64,000 bases of DNA, from positions 1 through 64,000 of the forward strand of contig JARLGR010000127.1 in assembly GCA_031292665.1 (NCBI GenBank), written 5' to 3'. The DNA comes from Mycobacterium sp. Lineage in GTDB: Bacteria > Actinomycetota > Actinomycetes > Mycobacteriales > Mycobacteriaceae. Shown here in pieces: positions 1-8,370 of this stretch. The notes beneath the pieces are model-generated. The model worked only from the letters and a program-made list of their open reading frames with translations. It ran no database searches and was not told the origin of the DNA. Position 1 is the first letter of the stretch. Every line of letters begins with the position of its first letter. The position numbers were made by a program, and so were the translations under genes.

Positions 1-924
<924 letters not shown>

Positions 925-1071
925 TTACCACTGTGCCCGGACAGCGCCGTCGGGTCGGATGACTCTACCGCCAGGCATCGGGGCCGCGGCGATATGGGTT
1001 GGAAGCGCGAGCCACGGTCTGGGTCGCCCAACGTGGCCGACCGACGAGGACACCTGAAAAGGCCTTATCAG

Positions 1072-2634
1072 TCAACGTTGTTCTCGGCGCAGCATGTCGC
1101 GTACCGCCAGATGGCTGAAGACCATACTGGTGCCGATTGGGTTACCGCCGCCCGGGTACACCGTGCCGCTTGGCGCGGCCATCGTGTTACCCGCCGCGTA
1201 GAGTCCGCGAATGGGTTGTCCGGAGGTGTCCAGGACCCGCGCGGCCGCGTCGGTGCGCAACCCGCCCTTCGTACCCAGATCCGACACACCGAACACGGCC
1301 GCAGGGAACGGCGGACGATGGATCGCGTAGAGGGGCGGGGCCCCGCCGGAGAACGCCCGATCGTACGGTTCGTCGCCGCGGCCGAAATCGTCGTCGACAC
1401 CGCGCGCCGCGAACTCGTTGAACCTCGCGACGGTGGCCTGCAAATTTGCCGCTGGCACCCCGATCGTCGCGGCCAGTTCGGCTAGCGTGTCAGCGGTCCG
1501 CCAGAGCCCCGCCGCCACGTACTTCTCCGGTTCGACCATGGATACATTCGTGGCCTTGACGGGCGGCACCAAGCCGTCTCTGTCGTCGTAGATCATCCAG
1601 TAGGGCAACGTCACCGAACCGTCGCGCATCGCCGCGAGCACGTCTCGCCCCAACCGGTCGTAGGCCTGCGATTCGTTGGTGAACCGCCGGCCTTCGTCGT
1701 CGACGAAAATCCCGCCGGTAAACCACAGCGCGAAGGCCGACCGTCCGTCCGGATGAGTCAGGCCGGGTGACCACCATGCCTGATCCATCAGGTCGACGTC
1801 GGCGCCGGCGGCGATGCCGGCCAGGTGGGCCAGGCCGCGATTACCCCACGGTCCCATGGTGTCTCGTGCGTCGCCGGGCACCCCGTAGCGGGCGCGCATC
1901 TCGTCGTTGTGCTCGAAGCCACCGGCCGCCAGCAGTACGCCGCGCCGTGCGCGAACCGTGCGACGCTCCCCGAACGTGTCGACGACGGCTCCGATCACCA
2001 CGCCAGCCGAAACCACCAGTTCGACCAGCGCGGTGTTGAGCCGGGCCTCGCTGCGCGGATACTGCCCGGCCGCCAGCAGGAGCCGGGCGATCAGCGCGCG
2101 GCCGCCGACGAAGTAGTCACCGGGTACCTCCGCGCCCAACCGGTCCACATCGAGCGGGCCCCGGACCACATCGCGGAGATCGGGCGCCGCTGCGACTTTG
2201 AGTGGCTTGGCCGCGATGTGACGCATACCGTCCCCGCGGGCCTTCGGAAACGTCCCAAAATAGTCGGGCCAGGGCAGCACCGAGAACTTCAACAGCTCGT
2301 CCTGCTCGAGGTAGTCGATCAGCGGCGCCCCATTGCGCACGTAGGTCTCCTGCAGCGCACGCGGGGTGCGGTCGCCGACCACCGTCGTGTAGTACTCCAG
2401 AGCATCCTCGATGGTGTCGTCGACGCCGGCACGCTTCAGAACAGCGTTGCACGGGAACCACATTCCCCCGCCACCGGAGTATGCGGTGGTGCCGCCGAAC
2501 TTCTCGGTGGCTTCCACCAGTACGACGTCAAGGCCCTCCCGCGCCGCGGTGTACGCACTGGTCACCCCGCCCGCTCCCGATCCGACGACCAGAACTTCGG
2601 TGTCCTCATCCCAGTGGCGGTCTCGGTCAGACAT
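1072..2634 (-). CDS. FAD-dependent oxidoreductase, 3-ketosteroid-delta1-dehydrogenase/fumarate reductase-like
   Basis: A 520-residue FAD-binding dehydrogenase. The N-terminus has a Rossmann dinucleotide site (VVGSGAGG) and the FGGTTAYSGGGGMW segment typical of KstD-like enzymes. The C-terminus has GLYAAGNTMAAPSGTVYPGGG followed by NPIGTSMVF, which closes the FAD site and contains the Tyr next to GGGNPIG that is catalytic in KstD. The family inserts a 1,2 double bond next to a ketone; steroid activity here is inferred only. The start was placed at the second Met (2634) because the alignment with the family begins there; a longer form from 2679 is possible. It follows a TetR gene on the same strand (gap 82 bp). 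Confidence 0.88.
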   Translation of the reverse strand: MSDRDRHWDEDTEVLVVGSGAGGVTSAYTAAREGLDVVLVEATEKFGGTTAYSGGGGMWFPCNAVLKRAGVDDTIEDALEYYTTVVGDRTPRALQETYVRNGAPLIDYLEQDELLKFSVLPWPDYFGTFPKARGDGMRHIAAKPLKVAAAPDLRDVVRGPLDVDRLGAEVPGDYFVGGRALIARLLLAAGQYPRSEARLNTALVELVVSAGVVIGAVVDTFGERRTVRARRGVLLAAGGFEHNDEMRARYGVPGDARDTMGPWGNRGLAHLAGIAAGADVDLMDQAWWSPGLTHPDGRSAFALWFTGGIFVDDEGRRFTNESQAYDRLGRDVLAAMRDGSVTLPYWMIYDDRDGLVPPVKATNVSMVEPEKYVAAGLWRTADTLAELAATIGVPAANLQATVARFNEFAARGVDDDFGRGDEPYDRAFSGGAPPLYAIHRPPFPAAVFGVSDLGTKGGLRTDAAARVLDTSGQPIRGLYAAGNTMAAPSGTVYPGGGNPIGTSMVFSHLAVRDMLRREQR

Positions 2635-2716
2635 CGGCGCGCCCTCCGCACTGAGTGAATGCGATGCCCGGTCCGACACGCATTGCAGAGTTTAAGCAGA
2701 ACCCGCCGGCGAACCT

Positions 2717-3337
2717 CTACCGCTTTCGGGCGATGTAGGTGCTGATGACGTCGACCAGCATCGACCTTTCCCGGGCGGTGTCCACGGGCGCCGCCATGAT
2801 CAGCTGCGTGACGACCAGTCCGCGGAGGGTGGACAGCAGCATCTCGCCGAGGGCGGCGCTCTGATCGGTGTCCAGATCGGCGTCGATGGAACGGCCCAGC
2901 TCGGAGAAGGTTTTCGCCAGTCGTTTGAGGTGTCCCGCGGCAGCGGCACCCCTGGTGGCACGGGTACCGATCAGAATTTCGATCGCGGCCCGCGATGTGG
3001 GACTCGACATCGCCTCCCACGCCGCGGTCACCACTTGTGCCGCCCGCCGCCGGCCGTCCATCGGCATGGTGGCGGGCGGCAGCGCGTGCAGCGCCTCGAG
3101 CAACTGACTGAAACCGAGGTCTACCACAGCCATCAGCAGGCCGTCGCGGTCGCCGAAGTGATATTGAATAACCCCCCATGTCATCCCGGCCCGCTCCGCG
3201 ATGTGTTTGGCGCTGGCCGCGGCGATCCCCTCTTCGAGCACACAACGGACCGTCTCTTCGATGGCCAGGGCGCGGGTGCGCTCCGCACGAGCCTGGTTGC
3301 CGTGCGCGGGTCGGCGGGGAGCAAGTCGGGAACCCAT
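2717..3337 (-). CDS. TetR/AcrR family transcriptional regulator
   Basis: A 206-residue TetR-type repressor. The N-terminal helix-turn-helix is recognisable as AIEETVRCVLEEGIAAASAKHIAERAGMTWGVIQYHFGDRDGLL (given here only as a family match: AERAGMTWGVIQYHFG is the recognition region). The C-terminal ligand domain is not assignable. The start was taken at ATG 3337 because the longer frame to 3493 would overlap the divergent gene. It is divergent from the amine-dehydrogenase-like gene at 3468 and upstream of the flavoprotein at 1072-2634 on the same strand, so it probably controls both directions. A near-palindrome ATTAAG-GG-CTTTAT lies in the shared promoter. Confidence 0.88.
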   Translation of the reverse strand: MGSRLAPRRPAHGNQARAERTRALAIEETVRCVLEEGIAAASAKHIAERAGMTWGVIQYHFGDRDGLLMAVVDLGFSQLLEALHALPPATMPMDGRRRAAQVVTAAWEAMSSPTSRAAIEILIGTRATRGAAAAGHLKRLAKTFSELGRSIDADLDTDQSAALGEMLLSTLRGLVVTQLIMAAPVDTARERSMLVDVISTYIARKR

Positions 3338-3378
3338 GCGATCAAGGGGAGCACATCGGGACGGCCTTGGCGAAGGGA

Positions 3379-3406
3379 TTGACACAAAAATATTAAGGGC
3401 TTTATC
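3379..3406 (+). promoter_or_regulatory. Candidate sigma70-type promoter with overlapping palindrome
   Basis: TTGACA at 3379-3384 and TTTATC at 3401-3406 are spaced by 16 bp and face the gene starting at 3468. The near-palindrome ATTAAGGGCTTTAT (3392-3405; arms differ at one position) overlaps the proposed -10. That is where an operator for the divergent TetR (start 3337) would be expected. This rests on sequence inspection only. Confidence 0.4.
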
Positions 3407-3467
3407 GTTCTGGCCGGGACGCCGCCGTATTCGCCGGCTTCCCGCATCGCTGCGAAGGAGCGCACCC

Positions 3468-4595
3468 ATGGGCGACCCATTGGCAAACGACAAGCGCTAC
3501 AAGGTGATCCTGTGGGCGACCGGAACCATCGGGCGATTCGCCATCCGCACCATCCTCAACCGGCCCAACCTGGAATTGGTCGGTGTTTGGGTGCACTCCG
3601 AATCCAAGGACGGGCAGGACGCGGGCACGTTGGCCGGGCTGGACCCGATCGGCATCGCCGCCACCCGTGACGCCGACGCACTGTTGGCGTCCGATGCCGA
3701 CTGCGTGATGTACGTCGGGCCCGGCACATCCCGCCCGAAGGAAGCCCGCGACGATTTCTGTCGCATCCTGCGGGCGGGCAAAAACCTTGTCACCACATCG
3801 ATTCCGGGCCTGGTCTACGAGCGCGGCTCGCTCTCGCCGCGCTACACGGGTCCGCTGCGCGAGGCCGCGTTGGCTGGGAGTAGTTCGTTGTTCTCCTCGG
3901 GTATCGAACCTGGGTTCGGGTGCGACCTGCTGCCGATAGCGCTGACGTCGATGTCGCACACCGTGTACTCGATCCGCGGCCTGGAGATCACCAACTACTC
4001 GGAGTACCCGGTCGCCTTCGATGTGCGCGACATATTCGGGTTCGGCATGCCGCTGGATTACCAAGGGGGACTTCGCACGCCGGGTGCACTGCGAGTCGGA
4101 TGGGGCGCGGCGGTGACCATGGTCGCCGACGCCATGGGCGTCGCGCTCGACGAGATCCGCGAGTCGTGCGAGTTTCAGCCCGCGACGCGACGCGTTGACG
4201 CCGCGTCCGGCGTTGTCGAGGAGGGCACCGTCGGCGCGGTATGGACGCGCTGCGTCGGCGTCGTCGACGGCGTGGAGGCGATCACGATCGAGCACATCGA
4301 CCGGATGGCCGACGACTTCGCACCCGACTGGCCCAAAGGTCGTGATGGCGGGACGGATGGCATTTGGCGGGTCATCATCGACGGCGAACCCAGCTTTGAC
4401 GCCGAATTTCAGGTCGGATACGGCACCGAGGAGAACACCAGCGACCAGGGTCTGCTGGCCACCGGGATGCGCGCGCTCAACGCGATCCCCTGGGTATGCG
4501 AGGCCGAACCCGGGATCGTTGACGCATTGCATCTACCGCTGACGCCGGCGGTGGGCGGCATGCGGCCGCGCCGCGACGGAATCAAGGCCTTCTGA
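3468..4595 (+). CDS. NAD(P)H-dependent amine dehydrogenase-like protein (dihydrodipicolinate reductase-like fold)
   Basis: A 375-residue protein whose N-terminus (VILWATGTIGRFAIRTIL) is a Rossmann nucleotide-binding motif of the DapB/2,4-diaminopentanoate dehydrogenase-like group. This group is expanded in mycobacteria and usually has no known substrate. The start is ATG 3468 with an AAGGAG site at 3455-3460. It is followed 21 bp later by an SDR and then by a second paralogue at 5477-6547. Conserved blocks shared with that paralogue include DADCVMYVGPGTSRPKEA, a GIEPGFGCDLLP segment and HIDRMADDFAPDWP. The Rossmann fold is clear; the reaction is inferred to be an NAD(P)-linked oxidoreduction. 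Confidence 0.85.
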   Translation: MGDPLANDKRYKVILWATGTIGRFAIRTILNRPNLELVGVWVHSESKDGQDAGTLAGLDPIGIAATRDADALLASDADCVMYVGPGTSRPKEARDDFCRILRAGKNLVTTSIPGLVYERGSLSPRYTGPLREAALAGSSSLFSSGIEPGFGCDLLPIALTSMSHTVYSIRGLEITNYSEYPVAFDVRDIFGFGMPLDYQGGLRTPGALRVGWGAAVTMVADAMGVALDEIRESCEFQPATRRVDAASGVVEEGTVGAVWTRCVGVVDGVEAITIEHIDRMADDFAPDWPKGRDGGTDGIWRVIIDGEPSFDAEFQVGYGTEENTSDQGLLATGMRALNAIPWVCEAEPGIVDALHLPLTPAVGGMRPRRDGIKAF

Positions 4596-4616
4596 CAGCC
4601 GAAGGGATAGACATCG

Positions 4617-5480
4617 ATGGGTTCGCTGGACGACAAGATCGCCATTGTGACCGGCACCAGCCGAGGCGTAGGCCTCGGTATCGCACACGAGTTGCTGCGC
4701 GCGGGGGCCACCGTGATCGGCTGCTCTCGCAGGCCGCTCGACGGCGTTCCCGGCGTCGAGGCGCACCCTGGCTGGGCGCAACGGTCTGCGCAACTGGTCT
4801 GCGACCAAGGCGATTACCATGCGATCGACGCGCTGGTGCAACGGGTGGTCGAAACCTATGGCCGCATCGACATCCTGGTGAACAATGCCGGCGGCACGGT
4901 ACCCACACCCCACGCCGAAGACGTTCCCGAATTGGTGCAAAAGATTCAGGGCGCGCCCCGCAGCGATGACGACTACGAACGCACCGTCCTGTTCCACGCC
5001 TTCGCAATTCAGATGAACCTGATCAGTCCGCTGTGGTTCGCCATCCGGGTCTACCGGGAGATGAAGGTGCAGGACGGGACGGGCTGCATCATCAACATCT
5101 CCAGCGGCGCATCGCATCCGGCGGGCTCGCCGACGCTCGTGTCCTACGGTGCGGCCAAGTCAGGGCTGAATCAGATGACCCGGTCGCTGGCCGAGGAGTG
5201 GGGCCCGCGCGCGCGGGTCAACGCGCTGGCGCTGGGGCCCCACGTCACCGACAACTTCCGCTCATTCGTGCTGCCGAAGGATGACCCCACCGGCGAGGAG
5301 TACTTCGCGAAGATCCCCCTGCGGCGCGGCGGCGAACTCGACGAGGTCGGGCGAGTGTGCGTCTTTCTCGCCGGCGGCGAAGCCGACTTCATCAACGGCA
5401 CCACGATCGAGATCGACGGCGGCATGATGCCCGGGGTGCTCTACGAGGCGGGCCTCAAGACCATTACGGACTTGCTGTGA
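4617..5480 (+). CDS. Short-chain dehydrogenase/reductase (SDR)
   Basis: A 287-residue classical SDR. It shows the cofactor motif TGTSRGVG near residue 13, the NNAG structural motif near residue 90, and the catalytic Ser (ISSGAS) and Tyr-x-x-x-Lys (SYGAAKSG) near residues 160-185. The C-terminus INGTTIEIDGGMMPG is typical. It sits between two amine-dehydrogenase-like paralogues; its stop overlaps the GTG start of the second by 3 bases (GTGA at 5477-5480), implying translational coupling. The substrate is unknown; a hydroxy/keto step in the same pathway is likely. Confidence 0.92.
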   Translation: MGSLDDKIAIVTGTSRGVGLGIAHELLRAGATVIGCSRRPLDGVPGVEAHPGWAQRSAQLVCDQGDYHAIDALVQRVVETYGRIDILVNNAGGTVPTPHAEDVPELVQKIQGAPRSDDDYERTVLFHAFAIQMNLISPLWFAIRVYREMKVQDGTGCIINISSGASHPAGSPTLVSYGAAKSGLNQMTRSLAEEWGPRARVNALALGPHVTDNFRSFVLPKDDPTGEEYFAKIPLRRGGELDEVGRVCVFLAGGEADFINGTTIEIDGGMMPGVLYEAGLKTITDLL

Positions 5481-6547
5481 AACGCAGGGTGATTCAGTTC
5501 TCCACCGGGAACGTCGGCCGGCACGCGCTGCGCGCTATCATCGGGCGGCCCGACCTCGAGTTGGTGGGTTTGCACGCCCATGGAGCCGACAAGGTCGGGC
5601 GTGACGCAAGCGAGCTGTGTGAGCTGAGCGAGCCGACCGGCGTGCTGGCCACCGACGATCTCGATGCCCTGCTGGCGCTGGACGCCGACTGTGTCGTGTA
5701 CACCTCACAAGCCGAGACCCGTCCCAAACAGGCGGTCAACGAGATCGCCCGATTCCTGAGCTCGGGGATCAATGTCGTTGGCACGTCGCTAGTCTGGATG
5801 GTCGCCCCACAGCATGCTGACGCCTGGCTGCGCGAGCCGCTGGCACAGGCCTGCGAAAAGGGCGGCTCCACCCTGTACATCAACGGCATCGACCCCGGGT
5901 TCTCGGGGGATACGCTGGTGCACGCGGCGCTGAGCCTGTCCGCTCGGGCCACGGCCGTGACGGTGCAGGAAATCTTCGACTACGGCAGCTACGACGACGC
6001 CGAGTTCACCGGCGTCAGTTTCGGATTCGGCACCCCACCCGAGCACACCCCGATCATGTTCGCACCCGGTGTTTTGACGTCGCTGTGGGGCGGGCAGGTG
6101 CGAACTCTCGCCGACGACCTCGGTATCGAACTCGATGAGGTGCGGGAACGGCACGAAAAGTGGGTGACCCCGCGACAGATCGACTGCGCGATGATGAAGG
6201 TCGACCCCGGCCGGGTCGCGGCCGTGCGATTCGGCGTCGAGGGGATCGCCGACGGCAAGACTGTGATCACCCTCGAGCACGTCAACCGGCTCACCGACGC
6301 CTCCGCGCCGGACTGGCCGTACCCGCCCGAGGGCCGGCCCGGAGTACACCGCGTGATCGCCGACGGTGATCCCGGGGTGGAGATCAACACCCATGTCGGG
6401 ATCGGCATCGACCACAACCAAGGCGGTGTCATCGCCACCGCCGCGCGTGCGGTCAACGCCATCGACGCGGTGTGCCAGGCCCCGCCGGGCATTCTGGCTG
6501 CGCACGACCTACGCCCGATCGAGCACCTTCGTGGCACCATGTGGTGA
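5477..6547 (+). CDS. NAD(P)H-dependent amine dehydrogenase-like protein, second paralogue
   Basis: A 356-residue paralogue of the protein at 3468-4595. It begins VIQFSTGNVGRHALRAII (Rossmann motif) and shares the DADCVVYTSQAETRPKQA, NGIDPGFSGDTL and HVNRLTDASAPDWP blocks. The GTG start at 5477 overlaps the SDR stop, so it is read as the third gene of a 3468-6547 operon. Two divergent copies of one fold in one operon suggest a heterodimer or two sequential reactions on related intermediates; this is inference. It ends 6 bp before the convergent VOC gene. Confidence 0.86.
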   Translation: MKRRVIQFSTGNVGRHALRAIIGRPDLELVGLHAHGADKVGRDASELCELSEPTGVLATDDLDALLALDADCVVYTSQAETRPKQAVNEIARFLSSGINVVGTSLVWMVAPQHADAWLREPLAQACEKGGSTLYINGIDPGFSGDTLVHAALSLSARATAVTVQEIFDYGSYDDAEFTGVSFGFGTPPEHTPIMFAPGVLTSLWGGQVRTLADDLGIELDEVRERHEKWVTPRQIDCAMMKVDPGRVAAVRFGVEGIADGKTVITLEHVNRLTDASAPDWPYPPEGRPGVHRVIADGDPGVEINTHVGIGIDHNQGGVIATAARAVNAIDAVCQAPPGILAAHDLRPIEHLRGTMW

Positions 6548-6553
6548 GTCGGC

Positions 6554-6967
6554 TCAGGGCAGATCGGTCGCCAGAAACGTCAGCGGCAGACCCAGCACCG
6601 ACACGTCCGACTCGTCCAACTCGAAACCATCACCCTCGCGGTGCTGCCGGAACCTCGTGACCGCTCCGTACCGGGCGGCCACCTCTTCGGCGGTCGTGAT
6701 GTCCGCCACTCGCAGCGCCACCGAGTAGGCGCCGTCACCGTGTCTCGCGAGGAACTCGGCCACCGCACTGGTGTGTCCCGCCTCGGTCGCCAACGGGGTG
6801 ACCAGTTCCACCCCGCCCGCCCAATCCAACCTCACCTGCAGGCCGAGGTCCTCCAATTTGAAAGTGGCGAAGCTGAACCCGAGTTCGGAAAAGAAGGCGG
6901 TAACCGTGTCGACCCGTTCCGGGGCGACGGCGTAGACGACGTGATGCATCTGCGGCAAGGTGCTCAT
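6554..6967 (-). CDS. VOC (glyoxalase/bleomycin resistance/dioxygenase) superfamily protein
   Basis: A 137-residue protein with the beta-alpha-beta-beta-beta layout of the vicinal oxygen chelate superfamily. It starts MHHVVYAV, with a candidate metal His, followed by TAFFSELGF and a second module around GAYSVALRVADITTAEEVAARYGA. The ATG is at 6967. Members may isomerise, epimerise or cleave small molecules. It lies downstream of, and co-directional with, the amidohydrolase at 7041-8243 (gap 73 bp), so it may act in the same catabolic pathway. The specific reaction is not assignable. Confidence 0.8.
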   Translation of the reverse strand: MSTLPQMHHVVYAVAPERVDTVTAFFSELGFSFATFKLEDLGLQVRLDWAGGVELVTPLATEAGHTSAVAEFLARHGDGAYSVALRVADITTAEEVAARYGAVTRFRQHREGDGFELDESDVSVLGLPLTFLATDLP

Positions 6968-7040
6968 ACCGGCCTCTCGGTTCGAGCCGCTCCGGCAACA
7001 GGGCGACCAGGCTGGACTTCTCGAATTTCACGAAGCGTCG

Positions 7041-8243
7041 TTACACCGGCCGGCGAGTCGACAACTCGAGTCCGTTGTCGCGCATCACACTGCGGCATTG
7101 CCCGGGCGTAAAGTCGAAGTTCTCCAGATCCTTGATGTACGAGGCAGGTTCGACGAGGCCTTCGACGTGCGGGTAGTCAGAACCCATGATGATGCGCTTC
7201 TCGCCCAGCAGCTTCAGCAGGCCAGCCAGTTCATCCTCGTAGAACGGCGACACCCAGACGTGGCGTTTGAAGGTCTCCCTGGGGTCTTCCTTGTAGATGA
7301 AGGGTATCTGACCGTAAGACTTGGTCAGCTTTTCGAACAGGTGGAACACCCAGGTTGAGCCGCTCTCGATGGCGGCCATTCGCAGGTTGGGGAACCTGAG
7401 GAAGAGGCCGTTGTGCAGGTGGTTGGCGAAGGTGTCCTGAATGGGCTCCCCGGAGAACAGGGACCGGAAGCCGAGCAATGCTTGGAAGGACATCATGTAG
7501 TCCGGTTCGCCCCATGCCGGCATGAACTTCGAGTAGTAGGTCTCACCCGAGTGGTAGCACACGGTGATGCCCGAATCGTTGGCCAACCGCCAGAAGTCGT
7601 CGAACATCGGGTCGCCGGGCGGTCGCATGCCGACGTCGGTCGTGATCGGTCCGGGGATCATCACGATGAAGCGGGCGTCATGCTCCAGTGCCCACTCGAG
7701 CTCACGCACCGCGTCGTCGGGTTTGCACAGCGTGATGTAGGGAGCGCCGAAAATGCGCTCTTGGTAGGCGAATCCCCAGTCCTCTTCCATCCAGCGGTTG
7801 AACGCGCGGAACGTCGCCGCCGTGGCGTCCAGGTCGGGCAGCAGCGCCTGCTCCATCCCGACACCCAGGGTCGGCAGCATGATGCAGCCCTGCATGCCTT
7901 GTTCGTCCATCAGCGCCAACCGCGCGTCGCGGTCGCGGTACGCGGGCGGGATGGGCTCCAGGTCGCCGAACAGCGCGTTCAAGTCCGCGCCTCGCGGGTT
8001 ACGACCGCGGAAGTACTCGTCGAGCGCGCCCGGTTTGCCGACCGGGTCGAACGTCGGATTCGGGATGAACCTGTTCACTTTTCCCCCGACGATCAGGCGC
8101 TGCTTGCCGTCGAGTTGTGCCCACTGGATGGCGCGCTTCCTGTACTGCGGCTCGATGTTGCGGGTGAACGCGTCCAGGGCCTCGTAGTAGTGGTTGTCAC
8201 AGTCGAAGAACTTGAACGGAACCTCAGTCGTCATCGCGGCCAT
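7041..8243 (-). CDS. Amidohydrolase family protein (ACMSD-like TIM barrel)
   Basis: A 400-residue metal-dependent hydrolase/decarboxylase-type protein. Near the N-terminus is FFDCDNHYYE (DxDxH-type metal motif); further on are CYHSGETYY, and GSDYPHVEG near the C-terminus with the conserved Asp. The usual GHxG-type His in the middle is replaced by ESGSTWVFH, so the metal site may be atypical. Two starts are possible, ATG 8243 or ATG 8234; AAAGGA upstream suits the second better. Two palindromic operator-like sequences (8272-8284 and 8337-8349) lie upstream. Such proteins commonly neighbour acyl-CoA dehydrogenases in mycobacterial lipid catabolic clusters. Confidence 0.87.
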   Translation of the reverse strand: MAAMTTEVPFKFFDCDNHYYEALDAFTRNIEPQYRKRAIQWAQLDGKQRLIVGGKVNRFIPNPTFDPVGKPGALDEYFRGRNPRGADLNALFGDLEPIPPAYRDRDARLALMDEQGMQGCIMLPTLGVGMEQALLPDLDATAATFRAFNRWMEEDWGFAYQERIFGAPYITLCKPDDAVRELEWALEHDARFIVMIPGPITTDVGMRPPGDPMFDDFWRLANDSGITVCYHSGETYYSKFMPAWGEPDYMMSFQALLGFRSLFSGEPIQDTFANHLHNGLFLRFPNLRMAAIESGSTWVFHLFEKLTKSYGQIPFIYKEDPRETFKRHVWVSPFYEDELAGLLKLLGEKRIIMGSDYPHVEGLVEPASYIKDLENFDFTPGQCRSVMRDNGLELSTRRPV

Positions 8244-8271
8244 GTCCTTTCTGCGGCGACGTTCGAAGACT

Positions 8272-8284
8272 AGAACGATGTTTC
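8272..8284. promoter_or_regulatory. Candidate TetR operator, copy 1 (AGAAC-GAT-GTTTC)
   Basis: This 13-bp imperfect palindrome is 29 bp upstream of the amidohydrolase start at 8243. Read on the other strand it is GAAACATCGTTCT, which differs by one base from the site at 11530-11542. The matching position and sequence at two related promoters argue for a real operator, presumably of the KstR-like regulator at 11669-12400. Confidence 0.6.
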
Positions 8285-8336
8285 ATTTTTCACAAGGCAG
8301 TGATTGGCTTAAGCCAGCAGTGAGACGTCATGGGCA

Positions 8337-8349
8337 AGAACATCGTTCT
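8337..8349. promoter_or_regulatory. Candidate TetR operator, copy 2 (perfect palindrome AGAAC-ATC-GTTCT)
   Basis: Perfect 5-3-5 inverted repeat in the gap between the acyl-CoA dehydrogenase stop (8371) and the amidohydrolase start (8243), 52 bp of sequence away from copy 1. The half-sites resemble those reported for KstR, but with a 3-bp instead of a 2-bp centre. Confidence 0.6.
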
Positions 8350-8370
8350 GTATGGGCCGCGTATGGTGAC

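Noticed and set aside
1072-1084. A TCAAC-GTT-GTTCT sequence similar to the three operators
   Set aside because: It lies at the 3' end of the flavoprotein coding sequence and matches only the right half well (10 of 13). I treat it as coincidence.
7413-8273. Long plus-strand frame opposite the amidohydrolase
   Set aside because: The composition (Arg/Gln/His/Val rich) is typical of an antisense frame in high-GC DNA; the minus-strand product is a clear amidohydrolase.
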